Positions 12,481 through 23,445 of a stretch of 64,000 nt of DNA are shown piece by piece (position 1 is the first letter of the stretch; each line of letters starts with the position of its first letter). The notes beneath the pieces were generated by a model, which saw only the letters and a program-made list of their open reading frames with translations, had not been told where the DNA came from and made no database searches. A program made the position numbers and the translations under genes. The DNA comes from Aristolochia californica. Lineage: Eukaryota; Streptophyta; Magnoliopsida; Piperales; Aristolochiaceae. The stretch spans positions 19,985,720 to 20,049,719 of the forward strand of contig JARWKL010000015.1 of the NCBI GenBank assembly GCA_029961685.1, written 5' to 3'.

Positions 12481-13000
12481 TATGAAATTCTAGGTGTTCT
12501 CGGTATTTTACGGGATGCCAGTGTGTTTTAAATTTTTATATGAATTTTTTTACTAGAAATAAATTTATTGTTAATAAATAAAACTTTAGATTAAAAATTA
12601 TAGAATATTGACTTCCAGAGTTGGTGTGACCAATGCAATTCTTAATTATATTTAAATAATAAAAATATGATGTTAGTGTAACTAATTGATATATCAGATA
12701 ATTGATGTGAATATTAATTAATTAGTATTATATTTATAATTTTAATATTAATTTATTATCATCTTGTTAAGTCATTTGTAACAATAAATAACTTGTTGTT
12801 ATTCAAACTAAAATTATTATTAAATAATATATAATAAACATCTAATTATAAAATAAAAGTTAAAAAATATCGTCATTATATTATTTTAACTTAAATGAGC
12901 TATTTATTAATAAAAATTAAAATAATTTTAAACTATCATAATATAATATTTTAAATTTTCTAAATATTAAGTTAGTTATCTATAATACCCTCCTATTTCG
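12480..13000. other. Very AT-rich block
   Basis: About 500 bp made largely of A and T with many TTATTA/AATAAT words. No gene or clear repeat end is seen. Such blocks are common in plant intergenic DNA and may act as matrix-attachment-like DNA; that is inference only. Confidence 0.4.
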
Positions 13001-14499
13001 AACAAATGAAGGCCGCCTCTCTTTTTGTTTGTTTTTCTTAAATTTCTCATTTTTTTCCTTTTCTATAATTAATTTTAGTTCTTAGAATTGAAATAGGATT
13101 CCAAAGTTCTTGCAGTCTTCTAAAAAAATATTTTTAAACTCTGCAAAAGGTATATTAACTTTAAAATTACTTATTTATTTGGAATTGAATTCCAATTCTA
13201 GAGTAATTTACACCAACCCCTTCCTAGTTTGTTCTATGGTTTAAACTCAAATTACTTTGAATAGTAAAATCTTAAAATCCTATTCAAAGAGAAAATGATT
13301 ATCTTCTAGTTTTCAATAATTTTACATGTTAAAGAGATTTCTCCAATGAACTTGTCCACATATGCACCAATAACATGAGGTTACTAAAGAAAAAGTAAGC
13401 ATGAAATAATAATGTATTTCAAGAACCAAAGGAATCACTTTCTAAGTCCAATATTTAAATGTTGGTGAATCTTATTAACTAACCACACCTATCAGGCATG
13501 TCATATGATGTGGCCTAACTATTCATTGGTCAAGTGACCAAAATCCAAGTTAATTAGTTCAATTGCATATGATGGTTTAAGTATGTTTAGAACCTACCAA
13601 TCTCTCTTTAAGTTTGGAGAAGATTAAGGGTAATTTTAGAACTCAATTTATTGTAAAAATTAGTAAAGGAGATTTGCCTTTGTGCCTAAATTCTCTTCAA
13701 CACATTGGCCAAGTCAAATCCATAGAGGATTAAACCAACTCGACTTTCAAAATTGTTTTTCAATTTTTCTGACAACAACATTGAATCAACTCCATAGAGG
13801 ATCAGATCAACTTGATTGATCATAGAACAAGTGTTTTCTTGGTTTTCTTAAGTGATTTTTATATTTTCTTGATTTTTTAAGAATTTCAAACATAAACAAC
13901 AAAATTGGTGATTTAGTGATAGTTAAATTGGATAATTCCGATTACATCATGTGGCATGACTATTCCACACATATATTTGACGATAGGAAGTCCTCGAACA
14001 TATTGAAAAGAAAATTTTTATTCCCTTTGAATTTCTTACTATCGAAGGAGAATTGAGTGATGGACAAGGAAAAAAAAAGGAGCTGATTGTTTGTAGCATT
14101 TAAGGATATACAAGTTCTTGGTTGGATCAAAACAAATGTCTCTTGAAATTCTCTCCCACGTGCTAAGTTTGATTATGCTTATAAGTTGTAGTAGATTTTA
14201 TAGTAAATTTTACGTTATTCAGACTGATGCTTGCAAAATTCTAAACAATAGGACAAATCCATTTTTCTCAATTTTCATTTTAATTAATCTATTTCCCAAT
14301 CTCATGATGTTGAGTGTTTATTTACCCTATCTTCTATCATCTTGAAGGACCATTTGTCCAAGGAGATCCTTGCTAGGAGGCATAACAAGGACATCTTTAC
14401 CTTTTTTAAGGCAATTATTAGCTTTAAGAAGCCTCGAGTCCTTTTGGGTCAATTAGGTCTGTCAATCTCCCAAGTAATATTTGACTTTGACTCATCTTG

Positions 14500-15073
14500 A
14501 TATTGCCTTCTGGGTCAATTAGGTTTGTCAATCTATGCACTCTCCTCATTGGTAGCATTTTTTGAGGTGTTGAAGCATATTTTAAAGTATGTGAAAGGTA
14601 AATATTCTAATTTTGATTGGGTTGATGACCTTGAAACTCAGTGTTCTGTTAGTGGATTTTGCATTTTATCTTATAAGAACCACAATTAGTAAACTATTAG
14701 TTGTTCTAGTATTGTGGCATAATATAGAGCATTAGCAATAACAACTACAAAGATGGTTTGGATGTGTTAGGTACTTATTTTTAGACTAGGTTGTTCTGAC
14801 CTACCTCTTCTGCTTTGTGATAATCCATGTGCACTGGCTTTGATTGTTAATCCTATATTACATGACCACTTCAAACACATTGAAATCGATTGTTATTTCC
14901 TCAAACAAAAAGTTGAAATTGGTGCCTTACAAACTCATTTTTTACTAAAGAGGATCAATTGGTTAATGCTCTTACTAACCACTCCCTAGTCAGCATCATT
15001 AGTTTTTATTTGACAAACTTTGCATCCAGTCCATTTCCGCCCTCTATTCTCAAATGTGAGGGAGGAGGTGACA
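14500..15073 (+). mobile_element. Copia RNase H remnant, perhaps followed by an LTR
   Basis: Read across several stops, the plus strand gives VLKHILKYVKGKYSNF, SVSGFCILS, then HDHFKHIEIDCYFLKQKVE and the end of the RNase H region. This order is that of Copia elements. A purine tract GAGGGAGGAGG at about 15060 comes before TGACAG at 15073, a plausible 3' LTR start. Its far end was not found. All frames are broken. Confidence 0.65.
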
Positions 15074-15859
15074 GATAATGACGTTTAATACCCTTGGGAT
15101 GATAGTGGCTTCTACGACCAATAATGTGGTCTTTTTATAATTATTAATGAGTTTGAACTCCTTAATATAATATAATATATATACAGCTGATCCAAAACGA
15201 AAAAGTCATTTTGTGTGAAACATGTGAAACAACTATCTCAGCCGTATGATCATGATCGGATGGCTGAGATTTGTCTCTCGTTTAGAGATAATGATTCCTT
15301 TTATGGATGTAGCCGTTTGTAGGGTTTTCTTAAAACCCAACAAGCATCACGGCAAAATATTTAAACGCATCGAGGATAGCAAATCAAGAAGAAATAATAA
15401 CTTACTCAATACTCAGCTTCTACGCGTTTAAGAAATGCCCTGCAAACTGCTCTCTCATCAGAACAGTTCTAAATGTATCTTCTGACGCATCTTCGAATCA
15501 AAGATGTTGAAGGCCATTAAACAAATCCAAATACCAAGTTTTTCAAATGATAACCCGATTCCGTTAAATTAAAACACTTGAATCTGCATTCCGTGAGAAT
15601 TTTTTCTTTTTTCTTGGCCTAACAGTGTTGGTATCTCTACTGTCATTTTTGCTCGTTATGATGCAAACAGGTTGCGATCAGAGTAACTAAAAACGGTTTA
15701 CGTCTAAATTCCACAAGAAAGAGAACTGCAGATTGATCGTAAACATCATTTTATCCTTTAGCAGGTTAATCTGAAAGCAAAGATAACAAGAAATAGAGAT
15801 GGGTGGACAATCTTTTTACAGGGAGACAGATAGACCATGATTACCAGGGGCTGCAGCAA

Positions 15860-16087
15860 TCAAAGAGTCAGAACCCAGAAGCCAACCCAGAAAGGGAATG
15901 ACGAGCGCGGCTTTGAATCTCCAAAGCGAGAATGATTCATGTAGGGAATAGGAGTAGTTGATGATGTAGCACTGGGAAGGGAATGCTGAGTGGAAGAAAA
16001 GCGTGAGGGGACTTTTCTAAAAGAAAGAGACAAGCATTTGCTAGCAATAATTTGCACGCTAAGCTTTCTAGGATGCCCCGTCGCCAT
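15860..16087 (-). CDS. Possible small protein with a presequence-like N-terminus
   Basis: From the ATG at 16087 an open frame of 75 residues begins MATGHPRKLSVQIIASK. The first 35 residues are rich in Ser, Lys and Arg and almost lack acidic residues, as in mitochondrial or plastid transit peptides. The upstream sequence is a GA-rich leader. The last residues are hydrophobic (SFPFWVGFWVLTL), so a membrane segment or a missed splice site is possible. I do not recognise the family and saw no further exons. It may be a real short gene or a chance frame. Confidence 0.35.
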   Translation of the reverse strand: MATGHPRKLSVQIIASKCLSLSFRKVPSRFSSTQHSLPSATSSTTPIPYMNHSRFGDSKPRSSFPFWVGFWVLTL

Positions 16088-16229
16088 TTCTCTGTCTCTT
16101 TCTCTCCTCGTTCCTTTGCCTTGCTTCCAACGGGGTTTTCCTCCTATTTCTCTTTTGTTTTTTTTCTTATTTCCACCTTTAATCCGTTTATTAAATGAAA
16201 TAGATATGGATAAAAGTTTTTTCATATCC

Positions 16230-18050
16230 GATAATCTAATTACTCAAATAATTTTAACCGTACGGGAGCGACTCACAATTTCCACCTTTGCTGGGGAAGG
16301 TGAGACTGTTTCCGCAAAAGATGGTAAGACCATATCTGGTATTTTTAGATCTTACCAGAATGTATCTCTTGGGGAACTTTTTCTCTTGCATGGTAAGGTT
16401 TTGTCTGAGTTAGACTGTAACTATATAATCTTCTTTCCCTTCTGCAACTTACTACCTTATAGAATCTTGGGAGTGGTTATCCAATTGGAATTCGTATGTT
16501 TTTTACAGAAAAATATGTAAACTTTCAACAGAGAAAGCTTTTTTCCGAATTTCCTCTGTTTTTTCGGATAGGATTTCCGTTCTGATTTTTCAGAGGACTT
16601 CTTCCTTTTGATTTTTCGGAAGACTTCCTCCTTTGGAAGACATCTCATGTCAACAAAATGGTGGGTATTCGAGCCAGTTTGAAACTAACAAAAGGTTCGT
16701 ACTTGGCATATAAATTAAAAAAATTTAGGGTTATTTACACCAAATCGAGACCAGTTACATTTATGTTGATTCTAGACAAAATGAGGTTATTACTGAATAG
16801 TAGAAATACTAATTGCTAACTTTGTTCTACTGCAACTTTTTTATGTACTAAACTCAACTAACTAAAAGTTTAGAATGCTTTCAGCAGGCTTCAAAACCTA
16901 ATCACATGCTTAAATCTCAATAATATTCTAATCATAACTTAACTAAATCTTGACAAAGCAACTGTAAATGGGGTCATCTCTTCAAACAAGTAGCAATCAA
17001 GAGTGCCTCTCTAACGACTAATTAAGTATGAAAAGTAGATGGGTCCAGAAGAAGCTGGCTTTATCTGGTGCACTTCTGTTGAGATATTGTTTAATTAAAA
17101 AATCATGACGGACGGGGAGCTTAGACTTGGGATTCACTCTTTCGTTATTGCATTTAAAGTCGAGTCCCACTAAAAGATTTGTCCCCTCAAACGTCTGCAT
17201 GGTGTAATACGTATAAAAACGAATATATTTCACTGATACGACATTCTCATCGAAGTTTACATGTAGAAACGAGGCTCATCTTCATAGTTTATCGTATCAC
17301 ACTGGTTGTTGAGTTGTTTGGGGAGAAGATGGCAGATAAAAACACTAACAAATAGGATATGTATCTGGGTTAAAACTACGTATATATTAGAGACTTTTAG
17401 GTCCAAACAGGTGTGCAGTATATCTTCTTTAAGAAGTATGAGTGTTTTCATGGAGGATTGAAGCTACCACGTCATATTAAAAGAAAAACTGGGCAAAGAA
17501 TAAACTGATAAGGTGTAGTGATGGTGTCTGAGTTGTTGTAAATGCGGAAGAAAGAAAAAGGAAATGATAGTGATGGAATTAGCTTCGTAGAGAAGGAAAG
17601 ATCTGGCGAGAGTGATCGGAGTGGAGGGGGTTGGAGCTGGTAATGTTCTTTGCCTGTAAATTTAACATAATTGTCCTCTCTCTCGGTTGGACTTGGATCC
17701 ACAGGTAGAAGACATGCATATTTAGATTAATATAACTTCTCGTGGCTTCCGTATCCTCTTAGAACGACAAGTGTTTCAACCTTATTGACCTACCACGTGC
17801 TCTCGTTTAACTTTCTAGTTGAGGCTATGGCAATGGTTCAGTGATCTTGTATGAGTGTTCTTTATTGACGTCTAAAGCTCACTCTACGTGAAGGGTCTGA
17901 ACATATACCCGTCATCGTAAAATTATTGTTAAATCGCCAAATGGAAGAAAGAAAAAACAAACACAAGTTAACGTGGGTTGAAACCCTACATCCAAAGTGA
18001 AGAAAGCACTGCCAAAATAAGAGTCTTTCTGTTTGACTCATCTTTAATTA
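16230..18050. other. Intergenic stretch with nothing recognised
   Basis: Only short open frames with no known motif are seen. A dyad-poor, mildly AT-rich sequence fills the span. Confidence 0.4.
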
Positions 18051-18059
18051 CCTTAGGTC

Positions 18060-20260
18060 ATAGAGTCCCAAACTAGTAATAGAGGTATCCATGCAAAGTT
18101 TGCCTCATAAAAAAAAGATGATGTTATGTAGGAAGAACCTCTCCAAGTTAATCTTTTGTAGGAATATAATGAGTCTAAAATTCACTAAAATCAGCTCTCT
18201 GATATAACAAATAATCAATTTCAATGTGCTTTGTATGGTCATGTAGAATCGGGTCGACTATGGTTGTCACAATAGAGTGTAGACAAATTGGAACTCTAAA
18301 GGATATACTGAAGGAATTGTCTAATCCAAATCAACTAAGTGGTGGTTGTGGCTATGATGTGATATTCGAATTTGGTACTTGAAGATGCCATGGTGTTTCG
18401 TTTACAACTTTTCCAAAAAATAAGACTACCACCATAATATATACAAAACAACACTCACAGATAGGGGTGACATCAAATCGAGCCGGTTCGTGAGCAGCCC
18501 AAGATCGGCTCAGTTCGATTCGATTTATCTGGATTTCGAACCGAGTTTGAGATCCACCTAAGGTTCGTTTGAGTTAACGAGCCAAACTGGACCGAACCAT
18601 GGTTCGGTTCAAAATCTCACGAGCCATCAATAGCTGCTCGCCGGCCACCTTCGTCGCTGATCGGTTCGATTTCTTCCTTCTATTTCTTCCTCCCCTCGTC
18701 TGCCTTCGCTGTCGCCTCCATCACAGACGTCAGCCCTGACGATAGGTCCTTTCCGGTGCCGCTAGACCCCCTGCCCCTGCATCATCTCGGCGGAAAACCA
18801 CAGACCTAAGTTGGGGAAGAAATAATTTTCCCCCCGGCACACGAAAACATTGTGCGATTCGCACATGCGATCGTCGCTCGTGCGATTTCGCACGTGTGAG
18901 ATCATAAGCACGTGAAAAAAAACAGTTTCTTGAACTCTGGCTGTCTCTTCCTCATGGCTCTTGAAGAGGCTCAAATTGTTTGAGGTACTCTTTTAATACT
19001 AACTCCACTCAAGTTTTTCATAAGAATATATTGGTAGCATTTCATAACTGTTGCTGTATGAATCCATACTCCGAAGAAAACACGAAAAAATAGGCATACG
19101 ATTAAGTCATCCAAAATTATTTTTCTTAAACTTTTTCTCTATCTCCATGATTTGGTTTTTTAGTCCTTGAATCAGAACGATCTGATTGAGTACAAATAGA
19201 CAAAACTAACATTGCTTTTCAAATGAATGTTTTTGTATTTGATTATTAAATAAAGTTTATGCATAATTATGCAGCTTTTATGAATAATTTTATACATAGT
19301 GTATAGATAATTTTATGCAGGATTAATATACAGAGGTTATGTTCAATTTTAAGTAGAGGTTATACCCAATTTTATGTAAGATGTATGCATAATTTTATAT
19401 AAAATTTATTTGACTTGTATTTTATGCAAAGTTTTAAATGTAGATTGGAGCTCGAACTTTGTTAATATTATTGGGATCGAGCTCGATTACAATTTTAGGC
19501 TCGAGGCTAGGCTTGGCTTGAGGTCGATTCGAAATATTTAAATCAAGCTTAGCTCAAACATAGGTAGGTTCGAGCTCGGTTCGGCTCGATGCCACCCCTA
19601 CTCACATATTTTCTAGTTTTTTGGTTAGCTACCCAATCATGATTCGAGAACACAACCAGCTAATCAAGGCTAAAAGCATTTTCATCACATGCATGGATAG
19701 TAGTACCATAAGCAGAAATATTTTGAATATACCTACCTCAAGTTATGCTTCAATACCTTAAAATGTGATTGTCACGAAGAGTGCGTGAACTGACAACTTC
19801 ATTAACAAAGTAGGCAACTTCCAGTCTAGTTAGTGTGAGATATTACACAGCTCATGTTACGCTTAGGTAAAGTTCAAACAACTTAACAATCGTCACCTAA
19901 GGAAGATTATCTAATGACTCACATGGAGCAGAAATAGATTTATAATTTGACATTGGCACAGTCAAGTAAGTCCAAGGTATGTTTGTGATGCAACAACTAT
20001 ATAGCATAAACGGTTTTGTGTACCTCAATCCCAAGAAAGTATTAAAACCGCATAAGGTCTTTCACGTGAAAATGTTTATTGAGTAAGAACTTCATTTGAT
20101 GGAAAGCATTATAACTATCGATCACATTAATAGTATTCACATATTGTAACATCAAAGTAACTAAACATGGAGGCAAATAAATAATGAGTGATCAAAAGGT
20201 ACCTACTAAGAGTCATATCAGTTCAACATCTCATGAAACTTCTAGTATCGAGATTGAGAA
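18060..20260 (-). mobile_element. Decayed Copia pol (RT to RNase H), split by a DNA transposon
   Basis: On the minus strand 20260-19610 reads, with stops, as late Copia RT (VNTINVIDSYNAFHQMK, then FHVKDL, then YFLGL), followed by the link region ending ANQKTRKYVS. The frame resumes after a 1.14-kb insertion as FCIYYGGSLIFWKS, then TKFEYHIIA, LIWIRQFLQ and DPILHDHTKHIEID down to about 18060. This is the normal Copia order with an interruption in RNase H. There are many stops and frame shifts. Confidence 0.75.
18463..19599. mobile_element. Non-autonomous Mutator-like element (MULE type) with 10-bp target duplication
   Basis: The two ends are inverted copies beginning AGGGGTGRCATC and continuing with CGAGCC/GTTCG words. 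They are flanked by ACTCACAGAT (18453-18462) and ACTCACATAT (19600-19609), which match at 9 of 10 positions. A 9-11 bp target duplication and long, imperfect GC-rich ends are typical of Mutator-like elements. No transposase is seen, so it depended on another copy. The interior has two hairpin words, GTGCGATTCGCAC (18852-18864) and GTGCGATTTCGCAC (18880-18893). Confidence 0.75.
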
Positions 20261-20269
20261 GCCTCTTTG

Positions 20270-22169
20270 AGCCCATAAATTGACTTTCAAAGTCAATAGA
20301 CTCTCTGATTGTTTGGTTCAAGACACTCTATTTAATGAGAATTTGATGATCACAAATATTTTATATTAATAAGTATGTTTTGTTAGAGTCCCCTTTAAGC
20401 CAACTTAGAATGTACAATCATGGGCAACGCCAAAAAGTCGAAGAAAGGGAAATGGTTAAACAAACCTTCTCCACCAAGCGAGCACAAACAAGCAATAGTA
20501 GAACAAAGGGGATTGTTTGAATGACAACTGCCAATACAAGCTTTGCCAATAAAGAAGCTAGTTGAGCAACCAAAATGTTATATTCGATTACGGTCTCAAG
20601 TAGAATGTTCTATTGGATTAAGGTTTCAAGATCCTTTCTCGACCAAAAAATTTTATGATAACAAACCAAGAATTTTTTATCATGATAAGTAATTTTAATT
20701 TTTTGCACAACTAAAAAAGAAATTTTGATAATAGAGACAAATGAAATCTAACTACACAAGTAACAACAAACTGCTTCAACATTGGGTCTTCGTGTCCCAC
20801 ATGTAGTTGATTGTCCTGTTCAAGTAGTCATCTACTTGGATGATTTCATATGTGAAGTAACCAACTACACAACAATGCAATCAACGAGAAAACAGTAGGT
20901 CTTTGGAATTTCAACAATCAATTACATTTCCAGAATATCTTTGAAAAGCAATCGACCATAGTTCAAAAAGCAATCAACTACATCAGAAATAGAAAACTTC
21001 AAATTTTCATAGTAGTTGACCAAATAGCAATCGACTCCACCAATCGAGAGAGGAAAGCAACAACAATCGACTACATGTGCTCAAATGAAGTTAGAATAAT
21101 GCCACAAGCAATCGACAACTGGAAAATATTCAATCTTCAATCTTGAGGCTTTCAATCTGAATTATTTAGGTATCCAAAATTGTAAGTGACCTACTACTAC
21201 AATCAACAACAAAAAATATTTTCCAATTTTTTGTAATTTTTTAGCATAGTTTTAGTTTGTTTTTGCTAAATGAAAAATGTTTATTTCTAAGCATTACAAC
21301 TAGTCTTATGAACGTTGGAGAAGTGTCTATTTATATTTTTTTCACCCCAAAGAGAAATTTAACTGTTGTAGTGATTTTGGGCATTAAGTGGTAATCTGAC
21401 TTACATGGTTGTCAAATGCAAATATGGGAGTACGAGTAATCTTAACTCCTTAAGGGCACACCAAGGGTTTTGGCGTGGGGTTTGATGGTGAAAGGGTAGA
21501 AAGAAGTAGAGAAGATAATTATTGGATATGTACCTGCTTTAGTCAACTAAATCAAAGTTCACACTGCCTTCCACCATGGTCGCACCAATTGTTACATACC
21601 CACCATCATGAAGTGACTCAAGATGATAGTTTTGGACTCATGTACCTGGTTGACTTGTTTCATGAAAGACAATCAAGAATTTTTACATGGAACTTTCTTA
21701 GACAATCGTTTTATTGAACTGGTTGGGCAAGATTAGGGTTTCTGACTTCACATGCTTATAACAAAAGATCTGGGCATGAGATTGGAAAATAGGGAATATG
21801 GTTAGATAGACTGAGTTAGGGATAGTAAGGTAGCAATGGAGCTATTTTTGAGTTTTTGGTTTATATGACCTAATGTGTGAAATAAGATTGGTTTATATAG
21901 ACTCCAAAGATACTAGGAATGTCGGAGAAGACTTCTAAATTGGCTAGGACACTTTTGGGAAAGGCTTAGACACATTTTAATAGGACATAATCCTTCTCTA
22001 GAGATGGTGCCACTTTAGGAAACCAAATATAGAAACTATTACTTCTCTAGGGTTTCGATAAACTTAGGAATCAAAAACTGAGATTTTCTTGGATTCTTAG
22101 ACTCTAATCTGACACAAAAAATGTGGGACTCAGTTAAGAACTTAGGGAAAGATTGAAATAATAAAACAC
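20270..22169. other. Intergenic stretch; imperfect CAATCGAC-type words only
   Basis: No gene is recognised. Between about 20800 and 21200 the words CAATCGAC, CAATCAAC and ACTACAT recur many times, which may mark a worn tandem repeat or an old LTR. Frames are short and unlike known proteins. Confidence 0.35.
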
Positions 22170-22172
22170 TTA

Positions 22173-22523
22173 GGGCTTGTTTGAAACCCACGAAAAAAAA
22201 AGGGGGAAAGAAAGTTATTTTTTGTTGTTTGGCAGCAAATAATCTTTGAGAGAAAAGTTAATAATTTTTCTCTCACAAAATGATAAAATTGGGGAAGAAA
22301 AAAAAAGAAATAGAAACTTGAGAGAAAATCTTAATCATCAAAATTTTAAAATATTAGTAATTTTTTTCCTTTTTATTTTTCACTTGTATCCGAACAAAAG
22401 AAACTATATTTCGCTTCCATTTTCTCTCTCATTTTCCATGGGCATCCAAACAAGAAAAAAAAACTTTTTTTCCCTTTTTCTTTTTTTTCTTTTCTCTCCA
22501 ATTTCTGTGTTCCAAACATAGCC
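22173..22523. mobile_element. Tourist-like MITE (PIF/Harbinger type)
   Basis: The ends are GGGCTTGTTTGAAAC on the left and, reversed, GGCTATGTTTGGAAC on the right. They are flanked by TTA on both sides (22170-22172 and 22524-22526), the target site of PIF/Harbinger elements. The 351-bp size, AT-rich interior and lack of coding fit a MITE. Confidence 0.65.
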
Positions 22524-22526
22524 TTA

Positions 22527-23445
22527 GAGAAGAGTTGTCAATTTTGCTTCTACTTAACTTTTTCTTCTTTCCTTCATGGAACCCATGCCCCAGCCACGTT
22601 AGAACCCTCTTACTCATCTAAACGAGTCCTGAGAGATTGTAACATATTTCTACTACGAAGATGGATGTTCATCCCTTTACCTAAATAACTGACTTTCATG
22701 ATACCTCTATCAACTCTTGGGTTACCCAAAGTTGATACTCTCCTGAAAGAGAGTGCTAATAAAATCTACTAAAAATCTTGAATAATGAATCACATTTATA
22801 CTCAATTGTTTACTGTTTTCTCTAAATGGTTCTTCTTGTCGATAATCTTCCCGAAAGCTTTTGCTCCAATTTACATTTTTATCTTTGAATCCCATTTTCA
22901 TTTCTTTTCAATTCTTGCTTTGTCTACACTTATCCTTGGTTTTAACAAAAAAAAAAAAAAATTGCAATAGAAGCCTATTGATTAATGGTGGCATACCATA
23001 TTGAAGAGCATCGTAGGTTTAGATACCAAATTCTAATAAACTAAAGCTCCTGTTTCAACAAGCAACGTTAGCCTAAGCTTCAGAAGGCCAATGAAGACAT
23101 AATGAAGATGAGCAAGTGTACGAACAGCACTATTAAACAGAAAATTTTGAACAAAAGCTGTCAAGTACACATAAAAGGTTGAAACAAAACCAATTAACCA
23201 CACCAGGTGATTGGATGATGTGAGAAATAGGAGCATCTCTCTTGGGTGTACAACTTTAATTTACTTACAGATCTTCACCTCCCCCTGCAAGCCACTGCTG
23301 TCATCGAAGTCTCTTAGGTAACTAAAATTCCAAAAATCAACTTTGATCAAATACAAAGTCGGGGCTATCTTCTTCAACAACAATCAAAAGTTCCTCACTG
23401 AGGATGAGGTTCCTAAACTACTCACTGTACTGAAAACATGAGAAA
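22527..23445. other. Region 3' of AGO7; no gene seen
   Basis: Lies just downstream of the AGO7 stop and should contain its 3' untranslated part. An A-run is at about 22948-22961. No protein family or transposon end was recognised. Confidence 0.4.

Noticed and set aside
17018..17702. Several minus-strand frames of 60-76 codons
   Set aside because: No domain, no splice logic and no unusual codon use; lengths fit chance.
20800..21200. Recurring CAATCGAC words as a CRISPR-like or satellite array
   Set aside because: Spacing is irregular and the words are imperfect; there is no fixed unit, and plant nuclear DNA has no CRISPR.
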